From the NCBI RefSeq assembly GCF_003073045.1, contig NC_037599.1, positions 20,650,555 to 20,714,554 of the forward strand: DNA of 64,000 nt, given 5' to 3'. Source of the stretch: Pomacea canaliculata (taxonomy: Eukaryota > Mollusca > Gastropoda > Architaenioglossa > Ampullariidae). Shown piece by piece: positions 1 through 11,900 of this stretch. The position numbers and the translations under genes are program-made. How positions within the stretch are numbered: the first letter of the stretch is position 1; every line of letters starts with the position of its first letter. The notes beneath the pieces were generated by a model. It searched no databases and was not told the DNA's origin. It was given only the letters and a program-made list of their open reading frames with translations.

Positions 1-1450
1 TTTTCTAGTACATCAAAAGCGTGGTAGCCTATGATTTCAGACCCATGAAATAAAATAGGAGCAATCTGCATATCACTTATTTTAAGAAGTAAATATCTAG
101 ACATCTGTCACTTAGTTTTCACAGGAACCTCAAGAGATGGTTAGTCCTCGTCTTTGCTTTAGTTGTTAAATCAGTTGAGTGCTCTTGTTGGGAGAGTTTT
201 GTAATGAAATATCAACCTAGATATTTGTGTTTTACGACTTTCATGGCTTCGGTTGTATCAAGTTCCTTCGCACCCGGAAAACTACACTTAATTCCACAAC
301 TTTGATTTTATGTAGCTTAATGGACATTTTGAAGTTGACAGCAAATTCTCTATTATTTCACTTTTGTAGACTTACGTAAGTGGTACATAATCACCATTGC
401 CACATATTTCCACAGCAAGTTCGCTTACGAAGGAGAGCCGGTGAAAAGATCCACCCTGTCTAATCCCTAAAGGACATTCAGTCCAACCCGTTAAGTATCT
501 GTACACCTTTTTTTTAGATATATAAATATACAAGTTTTGTAACATCTTCAACTAACTCCTGCAGCCCGGAGGGTATGCCATAGAATATACTATTTTCGGT
601 ATCTAAAGCTTTTTTTTAAAATCAACGGAGCAAACGTATATCTTCCCAGACTTTTTTCAACAGTTACTTATGTACAAGTAAAGCATATTGTCAATGGTGG
701 AACGTTCTGAACAAAAGCCTCTTTACTCTTCCACAATCTTTTCTTGAGCTCAATCTGTAAGTCTTTTGTTAAAAAATGGGCAAGTATTTCACCTAAAATG
801 CTAAGAGTGATACACCCCGAACATTATCTGGGTTTATCACAGTCACCGCTTTTATGAAGTGGTATGACAATAACCTCTCCAGGTCTCAGTGGACTGGACT
901 ATGTGAAATATTCTGTTGAAAAGTAGGACAAGGAATGGTGATATTGCCTAGGGCAACCTTAAGAATCTCAGCTAATATGCCGTCTGGACCTGCAACATTT
1001 GGCTTCTTTCAAGTGCTTTACTGCTCCTTGGATATCTTCGACTGTTATTGGTTTATTAAGACACTCTACACCGGTTAACATGAGGAATGTCTCCGCTGGC
1101 TGGACAAATGGAGGTATAAACTCTCTCTACTCGTTGAAAATATCACGATCAATGATCTTTATTGATAGTGGGTTCAGAGGTAAGTTTTCATTGGCAACGA
1201 CTTGAGCCTCACCCAAGAATGCTTGAGAGTTGGGTGTTTGACATTTCAGAGATATTGTGTTTAGCTCACATTGTCTACGCTCATCTCTTAATATTCTTCT
1301 GTATTTTTTTCTATTCTCTGAGTATATTTTCCTGTCATGAGACACAAAACTTCTTGAGATATTTTTGAGCTGCTCATCTAGTCGTTAGCACTCAGCATCC
1401 ATCTGCTGTTGTTGTATTCTTTACATACTTTACACTTTGTACACTCTGAG
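1..1450 (-). mobile_element. Decayed non-LTR retrotransposon, reverse transcriptase region (cut by window edge)
   Basis: Reading right to left, conserved pieces appear in the correct RT order with stops and frameshifts between them: ITVEDIQGAVKHLKEA, then AGPDGILAEILK (near 980-1000), VIVIPLHKSGD, FCSERSTIDNMLY (665-715), VDFKKSF and ILWHTLRAAGVS (555-640), a KYLG motif near 215, and PILFHGSEIIGYHAFDVLEK near the left edge. The element is old and cannot be active. The clade cannot be named safely from fragments. Confidence 0.85.
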
Positions 1451-4249
1451 GCAAGGAGGCTAGCTGTCAATCTGTCAACTGTTTCGTCAACGGATGTCTC
1501 TGTAGCTTCCAGTTTACAAAGCTTCTAGAAGTAGACAATATGGTCATTATTCCATACTACTCTTTCTATTTTAACTTTACTGTATGGACCTTTCTGAGTG
1601 TCTGCATGGTTTAAAGTAAGAGAGAAAGAATCAGCGAGAAATAAAGAGGAACAAAGAACAGACGGACGGACAAACTTGCGACATACTTGCAAACGAATAA
1701 ATACAGGTTTAGAGTTTCTTCATGCTAGCTACAAACATCATTCTTCAATTACCAACGGGATTTATGAGTGCAGGAGCACTTGAACCTCTCGGATGACTAG
1801 TGCAAATGCACTTTATCGTTCCCCTTATTTTTATAACGATGACGATTGTTTTTTTTTCCAGGATATTGTGGTTCTCCCGAGCTAACACAAAAAATATCTT
1901 GGTGTATTGATGTCTTATCGCAAGCCAACGTGTTTGCGTGGTTACCTGTGTGCGCGTGTGCACGCGTGTGTGCTCAAGAAAATATTTCTACCATTGCTAG
2001 CCCCATTTATCAACGCTCGAGTTTCTAGTTTCTAGACGCAGAATAAAAGGGACAGAATAGAGAACAGGTATATTAATAACCAATGTAGAGACTAAGGGTC
2101 ATTTTTTAGCTTTGCACTTCTTTCTGGACTGACACCATTTACCCAGTTCTTCTGTGGGTGGAGAGAGTTCGCCATGTTACCGGGCACAAAGACCCGAGCT
2201 GCGTCTGCCCGATAACTCGGGTAGCACCTGGTTAGGAGTGGTGACAATGAAGAAAAAATTAGTCATGACAGTCAATGCATGTAGCTGGCGTCAGAAAGCC
2301 ATGCACACAGAAACATATTCTGCCAGACGAGCCTCCAACTTAGGTGGACTTATGAGGGTCGAGAGGTGGGTATGTGTGTAGGTAGGTGGAGGTGGTGAAC
2401 GTGAGAGAGCCAGCAGCTGACAGTTAGGTGCTCCATCGTGGTTTGTGCTGGGCAAGTGCCAGCAGGGTATTTCGATGGGTCCACCCCGATATTTTCGGAC
2501 CCTGGATTTGACGTTACATATAAATATTTTGAATTATTCTAGGTTTCGTTTTTCGATCTGTAATAGCGACGGTTAAATTCACGAAGAAAACGACCTTTTT
2601 ATAATTGTTGATGAGAGATTCTCCACATTGCAGTATTTACAAGGATGGTGGAAAGCACTGTACTCGCCAGGATGATGGATACTTGCAATGGTGGTGGTAC
2701 GGAATATTTATTACTTCTTAAAATCCATTTTGTAAAATAATAGCCTTGATAATGCTTTTCATAATTTCTCCAGAAGACATTATGAGAGAGTAACAGAGCC
2801 TTGGGATATGTTTGCCGACCCCATTACAGAGAGAAGGATAGACTGAGATTTTTTGCCCATTTCCCATTTTACAGTAGGCGCAATGCACTTTTAAAAAAGT
2901 AAACTACATAAATAGACAAACACAGACTCAAACGTAGCATACATACAGAAATACATTACAACATATCAACAAATACATAAACACAAGAACACAAAGTCAG
3001 AGCATAAGAGGAAGATCTGACAATCAAAGTAAGTTGGAGGAAAAAACATTTGGTTTGAAGTTGTATTTTGAATGAATTCCTAGTACAACATAGCAGATGG
3101 TTGTTGATTCCGACACAAACACAGATGACCGACACTGAGAAGCCTTAATGACTGCGTGCATATGTTTATGAGGGTGAAGCGATCGAGCATTGGAACGAGT
3201 CTTAAAGTCCGGAATAGAAGAGCCCAGACATGTTAACATTTGAGACATCAATCGCTCGCTCTTTTTATTTTTTATACGGCGTATAAACCACTTTTAGTGC
3301 CTTTGTCAGCCAGTCTTCTTTTATAAGAAACCGTTTTTAACGGACGCAGAATTAGAGTACTGAAGGTGAAGTGCCAACTTATTCTTTTCATGTGTGTTTG
3401 TAGGTGTTTGTTGTTGGCCGACTTTGCTTTGATGAGCGGCATTCACACACTTTCTAGGAGCAAAATTAACATTTAATATCTCAGTATGGTAGTGCACGAG
3501 TGTTTCTGATGTAGACATTGACTTTACTGTTTTTGAGGAATCGGCAGTGCTCGAGGAATCCTTCCTCCTAACCCCTCCCCGCAACAACGTTGACCTCTAA
3601 CCCTGATTACCCTTCCAAAGAGTGGTTAGTGAATCATCCGGGTCGTTCGATCTGGAGCTGCAGTTATTTTTATCCTTTACAAAAGAACCACTGTCCATGA
3701 TTGTGCAGTAAACATGCTAAACACAACTCTCACGAGAATTTCCAAGTCTAGGTTTAACCTGACTCCTCGAACCAAAACTTGTAATTGTCACGCGCCGCTG
3801 GGACCGACAATTTAGAAACGTGTTGGCGTGGAGTGCTCGGTCTTTGAATGTTATTAACGGGTAGGTTTGGGGTAGGGGGCAAAACGTGCATGCAATGACG
3901 TCATGACTAACGGGTCTTTTATGTATTTTTTTGTCTTTCGTTTTTTTTCGGAAGGGGGCTGTAAGGAAAGTTTACAGAAGGACCTGTGCAGAACGAGTAC
4001 CCCACTTTCCTCATCATCTCCCCCCTATCTTCACCAGCTGCTCGCCACCCCCTTTGCAGGTCACCTGCTACATTCGCGGGTATACCTGATCACGTTCTGT
4101 CACGTGGTGTTAGGCAAAAAAAAAATTGCATGATTTTTCAGGTGTAATTGATTCCCTGTGGTTGCATAAAATGTTTGATTCCAATCTTTAAGTAAAGCTA
4201 AGCGTGGCCATGTTCGCGGCGGGCAGACGAGTGGCGGTTGTTATAACAC
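1451..4249. other. Non-coding stretch upstream of GLIS
   Basis: No supported gene. Short open frames lack family matches and splice context. There is a TGACGTCA palindrome at about 3897, short GT and T runs, and no clear repeat boundaries. Confidence 0.6.
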
Positions 4250-5140
4250 CATGTCCGATCCTCTCCAAATTTGTCAGTCCTCTATGGCTGGATTGTGCGT
4301 AAGATAACCCAAGACAACAACACCGGTATCCAGTGGATATTCACCAAACAGCTAGAGGACATGGACTTTGCAGATGTCCTCTTATCTCATCGGCAGCGGC
4401 ATGCACAAGCCAAACTAAGCTAGCAGAGGAAGCAGAGAAGATTGGCTAAAAGGTCAATAGAAAGAAGACCGAAGTAATGAGATTCCACAACAAGCAGGAA
4501 CTTCAAGGAGAGAACATCCTGGAAACAGGTCGCTTTGTGTATCTGGGGAGCATTGTCAACAAAAACTGTGGAGCGGACGATGACATCAAAAGCCGCATCA
4601 ACAAGGCCAGGCATGCTTTCAACAGTCTTCGCCCCATCTGAAACTCCCGAAAATTTTTCTTCCGCAGTAAGACCCGCATCCTCAACACCAATGTGAAGGC
4701 AGTCATACTGTATGGTTCTGAAACCTGAAGAGGGACAAACACCATCAACAACAAGCTCCAGACCTTTACCAACTGATGCCGACACCATATTCTGGGAATA
4801 AGATGGCCTGAAAAGATCTCCAACAGTAACCTGTGAAAAAGAACCAACAAGAATGCCACAAGCCAAGACATAAACAAGCCCAAATGAGGGTGGATAGGAC
4901 ACACCTGGGCAAACCATCTGACACCATTGCCAAGCAGGCACTTGACTGGAGCTCTCGGGGGAGGAGGAGAGTTGGGAGACTAAAGCAGACTTGGAAAAGA
5001 ACAGTAGAAAGCGAGGCGGTCAGAAAGGACGTAGAAAGGACGTCAGAACCACATGGACCCAAATGAGGGGGGCTGCCCAAAACTGGGTGCCCTGTCGAGG
5101 TATTGTTGCGGCCTTATGCTCCTCGAGGAGTAACAAGGAA
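4250..5140 (+). mobile_element. Decayed non-LTR retrotransposon, 3' half of the reverse transcriptase ORF
   Basis: The + strand, with several stops, reads LAEEAEKIG, KVNRKKTEVMRFHNKQE, FVYLGSIVNKNCGADDDIK, then AVILYGSET, LGIRWPEKISN and RVDRTHLGKPSDTIAKQALD, ending in GLKQTW-type and CSSRSNKE residues. This is the standard order for the thumb and C-terminal region of a widespread invertebrate LINE family. It is a different family from the fragment at 1-1450. Long minus-strand frames here are shadows. Confidence 0.88.
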
Positions 5141-5512
5141 TGTCCTTCGATAGTAACAATTTTTTTCACGTTTACGTTCTTAGACGGCAACAAATAATTT
5201 TACGTCGTGATCTTCATAGGAAACTTTTATGTTTGCCCTACGCTAACTCACTTTTTTCCACGTCGCGTACGTTCTGCTGAGGTAACACGGCGTTGTATTT
5301 TTTTTTATAAGTTTGTACAGTTTTGACGACAACGACGACGATTCCTTCAGCGTAGCATCACACATAGTCTACAAGTGACACAAGTAACAATAACAATACT
5401 TGATCTGGATAAAAAGCAAAACAAGTGAAGCGAAGATTACGGATTAAATGGATCCTAACATTGAATTTATTATTTTAAAAATTAGTGGAAAAAAATCAAC
5501 ATGAGAGCGAAA

Positions 5513-5591
5513 AAAGGTCACGCACGTCATCCAGTACAGCAATATATTAACAAAGGTCAGGCACGTCACTCAGTACAGCAATATATTAAGG
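5513..5591 (+). repeat. Two tandem 39-40 bp units
   Basis: aaaggtca-gcacgtca-ccagtacagc followed by aatatattaa is repeated once with four or five differences; a third partial copy (gtacagcaat) follows at once. Confidence 0.75.
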
Positions 5592-7453
5592 TACAGCAAT
5601 ACTGTATATTACCAGGGAGCGCTACGCTGTAGCATTGCTATACATAATACGTGAAAGCTACTTCATTGTAACAACGAAAGATGGAGGTGTGGGGTGAAGA
5701 TACGAACAGCTCCCAAGCAGTACTGCGCCAGGCCAGTCGCAGCAGCGGTATCCGTGACGGAAGTTGTCTTCTTCTTTAGCGGGTGAGATTAGTGACAGCT
5801 CGGGTATCTCGAGTGGGTAGAGTGTGGCACGACGACAAGCAAGGGCACGTCACTCGCGCTAGCTGACTCACCTCGTCAGCACAGAGTTATGCTTCCAGAG
5901 TCCTTCACCATATCGTTCTTGCCTTTGGACACCAAAAGCGGGCTGGCCATGCATGCACAACAATGTCGACTAACTGTAAAGAGGAGGAAATATTTGCGTT
6001 CTCTTTTCCTCCCAGATCCTTCTGGTGAAGTGGTGGGAAAGGGAGAGAATCGTGTTTGTTCACCAAGAACTCTCCAGTTGTTAAAGGCAGGAAACGTATA
6101 CACGTTACTTTTTGTCTCCATAGTGTAAGAGCCGGTGTTTGTACCTTGAAATCCCACCAAGAAATCGCCAGCTGTAACCTACACATCACAGAACCCACAC
6201 GTGTAAGCTGTCATCATACAAAAATAAAACGACACAAGGGCAAATGTAACGTAAAATTGAATTATTAAATGCAAAAACGTCACGTGAAGTGCTCAGTTCA
6301 GAGCCATAAGGTCAGAGGTCGCCAGATCTTCGGTATGAGGTGTTACCAGGGGAGCGATATCGTTTTCTTGAGCAACGCAATCAGCCACACTACTTCGTGT
6401 TGTCGTCCTCTTAGTTGATAACATCGATCCTAACCCACTTTTTCTCTGTGATAATTCATTCCTGCTTCCTCTTGGGAAAAGTTGGATTTTTGTCAGAGTG
6501 CGGAGACAGAGAAGTTAGATTTAGTCCCAGTAGAAAACATTGAGTTCAGATTTCATAGCAGTGAATCCAAATCCAGATTTCGACAAGACAAGAGTAAAAA
6601 GACGGTAGCGAGATTTCGACAGAGTAAAAAGATTTTTTAGCACGATAGAAAGATGCAGAAATTCAGATTTGGCCAGAAGAAAGAGATCAAGCTCGTATTT
6701 CTATACATTCATACAAACTTGGCATGCAGAAGTCACTTCTGTTTGAAACTATTGATGCTAAGCTTTACGTATAGGCGAAATCTACAGTAATTATTGCATC
6801 AAGAACATCTCAGTTCATGTTACCAATTTTTGTAAAGTTATTATATTACACTCTCAAGATTAATAAAGTCAAAAAGATAATAATTAAGTTTATATATAAT
6901 CCATTGGGAGCATTTAGAACAACTAGCACAATACCAAAAATATACAGTCCGTACTTCTGTTGTTTTTGTCCTTCACACAGACTATATACTTATTAATTTA
7001 ACGATTTTCATTATCTCTTTGTCAAAAATATTTCTTTAAAAAGTCCTGAATGTGGCAACTATTTACATAGCTGGACTAGCTTGCCCCAACCTGGTCTTAT
7101 TGTTGGCTTTGCGCAAAACATTCAACAACCAATTATCCTTAAAAAATGATGAGTGGGTATCGACAGCTCGACAGACCCTTGTCCATGCCTTGTGGCCCCT
7201 AAATGAGCTGCGTGGAATGTGTTTTGCTGTGGGTCTGTACACAGGTGGACAAGTCTAGACACCCCAGGTGTTTTATAAAGACATATTAACGCTGCTAAAT
7301 TTAGAAGCGAGCCCCGTTAAGAGTGGGAGGGACTGGGAAGACCTCGTTAATCGATAGCCAGGATCAGATCTTAAAATATCGTCGCACCTGGATTAGTGAT
7401 TGGAAACATGGTCTGCGTGAACTGTGCTCACCTTGACGAAGTCAGAGCATAAC

Positions 7454-7500
7454 AGTGTGTGTGTATGTGTGTGCGTTCATGCGTGCGTGCGTGCGGTGCG
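7454..7500 (+). repeat. GT/GTGC-rich simple repeat
   Basis: Runs of gtgtgtgtatgtgtgtg, then gcgtgcgtgcgtgcg. Confidence 0.7.
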
Positions 7501-7752
7501 TTGGTTTTGTCTAAGACCATCGATGTCGTCTGCCTGTTAGTTTCAACGTTACACATAACTTCCGTTATTTATTAACCCCTTCAGATATGATTGACGAGAA
7601 GCTCGAAATACATTCTGTGTCAAGAATAGAACATAATGGCTGAGGGCGAACTGTATAGCCTTGTCAGTCTTCGCTTCCATTGTTTCTTTGTTTTAAACAG
7701 TTGATGTATATTTTTCTTACACTTTATTGTCTAAAATGCTCATTTATTCGTT

Positions 7753-7812
7753 TTTGTTTTTGTTTGTTTTTGTTTTGTTTTGTTTTTTGTTTGTTTTTTT
7801 TTTTTTTGTTTA
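7753..7812 (+). repeat. T/TTTG low-complexity tract
   Basis: Repeated gtttttgttt units passing into a long T run; the Phe-rich frame through it is an artefact. Confidence 0.75.
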
Positions 7813-8550
7813 GTAAAAACACCAGTTTTTCAATAAATAAAACACACACACACACAGAGCGAGTGGTGGTGGTGATGATAGCGGTAGAGACAGTGTGTTA
7901 CTAACTTGTGTGATGACAGAGGTATAGCCCAGCAGTATATGTCACTATGTGAGATTTTCTGATATTCTGCTGATGTAACAGCTAACTCCTTTAGACATTA
8001 CTTACTACAGGTCTACAGTGGTAACTTGGTAGTTGTAAATGGTTTGAAAATATTACACTGTTATATGTGTGCAACCATGGTGCTTTTAGTACAAACTTTA
8101 CATTTATATCACAGAGAAAGAAAACAAAACGCGCGAGCACGCACAAACGAATAAATGAAGGTCCTTGGCGTCAGCAGAATATATGTTTTTGGAGTGTATA
8201 TTTAAAAAATAGTAATCAACGCAAGAACAGTCTATTTGTTCTGAATTTAAGCAATTCTGCAATTCATAAAGTGACTGCAACACAAGAAAAGATTTGGTAG
8301 CTTATTACCAAAACGTGCCTCGAGGGTGGACTTCAGCAAACCTGTTTGTAGTTTGTAGCTTCTGGGCAAGAAATTAAGAAGTTCTGATGCAAAAGCTTTC
8401 TTCCACAGACCTGAACTGACGTTGATGTTAGAGGACCTGACGCCTTTGACACTTTACTTTCCCAGATTTGTACAATGCTGACGTTTCTGTTAGATTGTGC
8501 ATAGTGCATAGCACTTTGCTGACGTTGTGTCATCTGCTTGTTCCAGAAGA

Positions 8551-8929
8551 ATGAATGGACACGGACCCGGGCGTGGACTGGCTGGCGGGGCAGGTGGTGC
8601 CAAGGGAGGCAAGCTGCAGCATGACCACAGTTCTGTGCCCATGCTGTGCATCCAGTCCGAGACGCCGGTGCCCAACTCAACCCAAACCCCCGGCTCTCTG
8701 AAAACCATGGGGCTAGGGGGAGGCGCGGAGAACCTGCCAGCCCTGTCGAGTGCTCGTTCCCTCATCAACGGAGGGGTGCCCTCGCCGCAGGCCTCCCCCC
8801 GCTTTGGACAGGCTGCTGGCCCGGGATTCGAACAGAAGCAGGTGCCGGCCAGCAATGGTTTCCACCGCACCGCCGGGGCTCACTTTACACGTGTACATCC
8901 GGGTTTTGCGGGCAAACCCGCTAGAACAG
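8551..8929 (+). CDS. GLIS3: GLIS coding exon 1 (residues 1-126)
   Basis: Begins at ATG 8551, four bases after a possible acceptor (cttgttccag ending 8546), so a 5' UTR exon may lie upstream. Ends at donor GTGAGT with one base of a split Glu codon (phase 1), which exon 2 completes. The encoded segment is rich in Gly, Ser and Pro and has no recognised domain. Base composition is clearly GC-richer than the introns around it. Confidence 0.78.
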
Positions 8930-11900
8930 GTGAGTGTTACGAAGAGTTCTCCACAGAAAAGCCAGTCTTGACGCGGAAAATATTGGACGAACGTGTGACC
9001 AAGTTTTAAACAAAGTTTTTATATAACCGTAAACACAGGGAAACCTTCGTCCATATTTTTTCTATGAAGATGAACCTTTTAACCTAGAGAGAGACCAAAT
9101 GAACAAACACACACATACAGAGAGAGAGAGCAAGAAGGAAAGAGTTTAATGCAACAATTTAACATTTATACGACACTACATTGTCGCCAACCATTGTACA
9201 CCAGAACCCTAAACCGTAACCGTGACTAATGAACACGCTCTCTCACTTTCTCTTCACGCAGTCACACACTCGCACACACGGATTTTTTTTTAAACAATTC
9301 ATCTATTCATTGAGAAATTCAATACATTGTCGTCGTGGATTGTACGACTAAAAACTTTCTTTTTCTCTCTCACTGTCTCTCAGTCATTCTTTCTGTCTCT
9401 CTCTTACTTTCTTTCTATTTATATTCGCGTATTGCTTGCTGTGACGGTTCAACGGTTACCGCCTACATCATCATTGCCATTCAATTCACCATGTGCAGCC
9501 CTGTTCACAGTCAATGGAGACGGGTAGGCAGAACTCTTTTCTCTGAATTTATGTCCCCCCAGGTCCCCGCCCCCCAGTTCCCTCTGGTCCAGTCAAAGAG
9601 AAGATAACCAATGAATGAACCCTGGCGCTCATTGCCCCTCTCCTCCAACCACCACCAGGGCGCTTCACATCCCCGTCTGAACTTTCTTTCGGCACTCAGC
9701 AGCATGGCTGAGTCTTTTTCTTCATAACTGTCATTCACCTTCAGTATGACAGCACCCGGGGTACGGAAAGGCAAACACGGTTAACGCGGAAGTTTGTTTT
9801 CAAATCATTTTTAGCGCAGTAACTCTTGCCTTGTTGTGACCGTTTCTTGATTTTCCCCTCATGGCATGCAAATGGCACAATATCACCGGCCTTCAATATT
9901 GGCTTAGACCGCTTTACCATCAAAGCTTTCATGAAAGGTAAACCTTGTTAGACACACATATCGACACAGCCATTTATCTTGACGGAGTTTGCAGCGGACC
10001 TGCATGTTTGTATTTTGCCACAGCACGGCGCTGTGTTGTGCGCCTGGAGTAGTGGTAATGGGTAATGTGTACCCTTCACTCAATACCTACTCGCTCAATG
10101 CCCTTTGTAGCTGTGGTGCCGTGCACAAAACAACGACCTTTCTAGCATCAGCTGATCACTGGTTTGCGCCTTTATCTAGTTATGGAACCTCGCAAAAGTA
10201 TATTCGCTAACCCTGAGGTAACGCTACCTTTCTCTTATGACAGCGGGCCCTAACGGGCAGCAAGGTGCGGTTGAAGACACATCTGATTCCTTTCCCGTCT
10301 TCATCTTCTTTTCATTTACACCTTGACCGGGTTGTCTTTTCATTCCCTTGACTGATTTGTCTTTTCCTTTAGACCTTGACTGAAATGTATTTTCTCTCAC
10401 AGCCGACTATTGTACACTTCTCAGTTTCCCACAGTCTCTGTCTCCCAGGATAGCTTACTTACACATATCTTCCAATTTTGACTATGTGGAGAATTGGCAT
10501 GCCTTGTTTTATAACCCTCTGTTTCAACTGATGTCCAGGAGCTAAGAATAAAGGACCGGCTTCTTAGGCTGCTAGTTGAACAAACTTGTCCTTCTATTGC
10601 GAGGACCGATTCTTGTCCTGTCACCCATCCACATGACAGTTTAGCGCTTGCCCTGAGTTCAAATCTCGTCTCAGGCACGCTATTTTATCTCTTCATGTGG
10701 TAGTTGATGATTTGGCATTATTCCTCCCTCCCCACGCCTTATCATTTCACAGTCGCTAATAAAGAGCTATCATTTTCACTGTCTCGTGATGCTCACCCCT
10801 TTCCCTACCTGACTATATCATCAAGGACTGCCGCTTGCTACATTTGCGCTGCCAGTCCGTGTTCCTGTCAAGCCATGCGAACTAATTTGGCTTGGAGAAG
10901 CCTCGATTGCTGTTATCAGCCTTAATGTTATTTCCACCAGCTGATTGCACCTTCTTGGTTACAATCGTAGCCAAATCCGATGTCTGACCTCAGAGGAATT
11001 GATATTTCTAATTGGAGCGAGAGACCCAGTATACAAAGAGTCAAGAATGTGTTCTTGGGTTTACCACAGGCAACCTCTTGCCTACATTGATAGCCAGTGA
11101 TATATTGGTGTGGAACTCATGATGAAGGCTTTTAAGGATAGATGGACGTTAGCGCCGTGAATTTAGTTCAGATCAGAATCTCTCACCTTTGAGTTTTCAC
11201 TCTTCGCTAGATAAGGTCCTTTTCAGTGTATCAGAATACAAATTGAGTTTTGGAGTCACATTAAAGCATTTTGATAGTTTTGTAAACACTGTCTCCACTG
11301 AAGACATTTATAGAGTTACAATGAACTGCCTGCCTGTTGCGTAAAAGGATTAAATGATCAGATAGAGGCGTATTTATGTCACCTGGAGACATCGAATGCT
11401 TTGCTAAGATTACCAGTTGCTTTAATATCTGTCACGGACGATCCGATTTGAGAATAGGTAGACGTATCTAAAATGTTTAAACTGATCGAGTGGCAGACTC
11501 GTGAATTTACTTCACATCGGAGTCTGTCACCTTTAAGTTTTCACTCTTTGCCAGATAAGGTCTACTCCAGGGTATCAGAACACAAATAACTGATTTTTGG
11601 ACTCTCATTAGAGCTATTGATAGTATTGTAAACACTGTCTAAACTGAAGACTTATGGACTTACAATTAACTGCCTATCAGCTGCGTAAAATGTGTAAACG
11701 ATCAGATACGGCGTATTTCTATCGCCTGGAGACATCATATGCTTTGCTAAGATCGCAAGTTATTTTAATATCTTTCTCGGACGATCCGATTCAGCTCGTA
11801 TCTTTCTTATTCATATAAAAAAGCATTGTTATTGGTTCAGCTTGTATCAGTCTCATTCGATTAGCAAAGTATTCGTATAGCTTATGTCACCATTATTCAT

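Larger units (their letters stand above)
5141..8546. other. Non-coding stretch just upstream of GLIS exon 1
   Basis: Apart from the 40-bp tandem units and simple repeats listed separately, nothing is recognised. The GLIS promoter or 5' UTR exons may lie here or beyond the left edge; none could be placed. Confidence 0.55.

Noticed and set aside
4420..4941. 173-codon open frame on -
   Set aside because: It is the antisense shadow of LINE reverse transcriptase residues read on +.
7680..7904. Phe-rich hydrophobic frame as a membrane protein
   Set aside because: Produced by a T/TTTG simple repeat.
10590..10690. B-box-like GAGTTCAAATCTC as a tRNA or SINE
   Set aside because: One mismatch from the box, no convincing A box or pairing ends, no target duplication.
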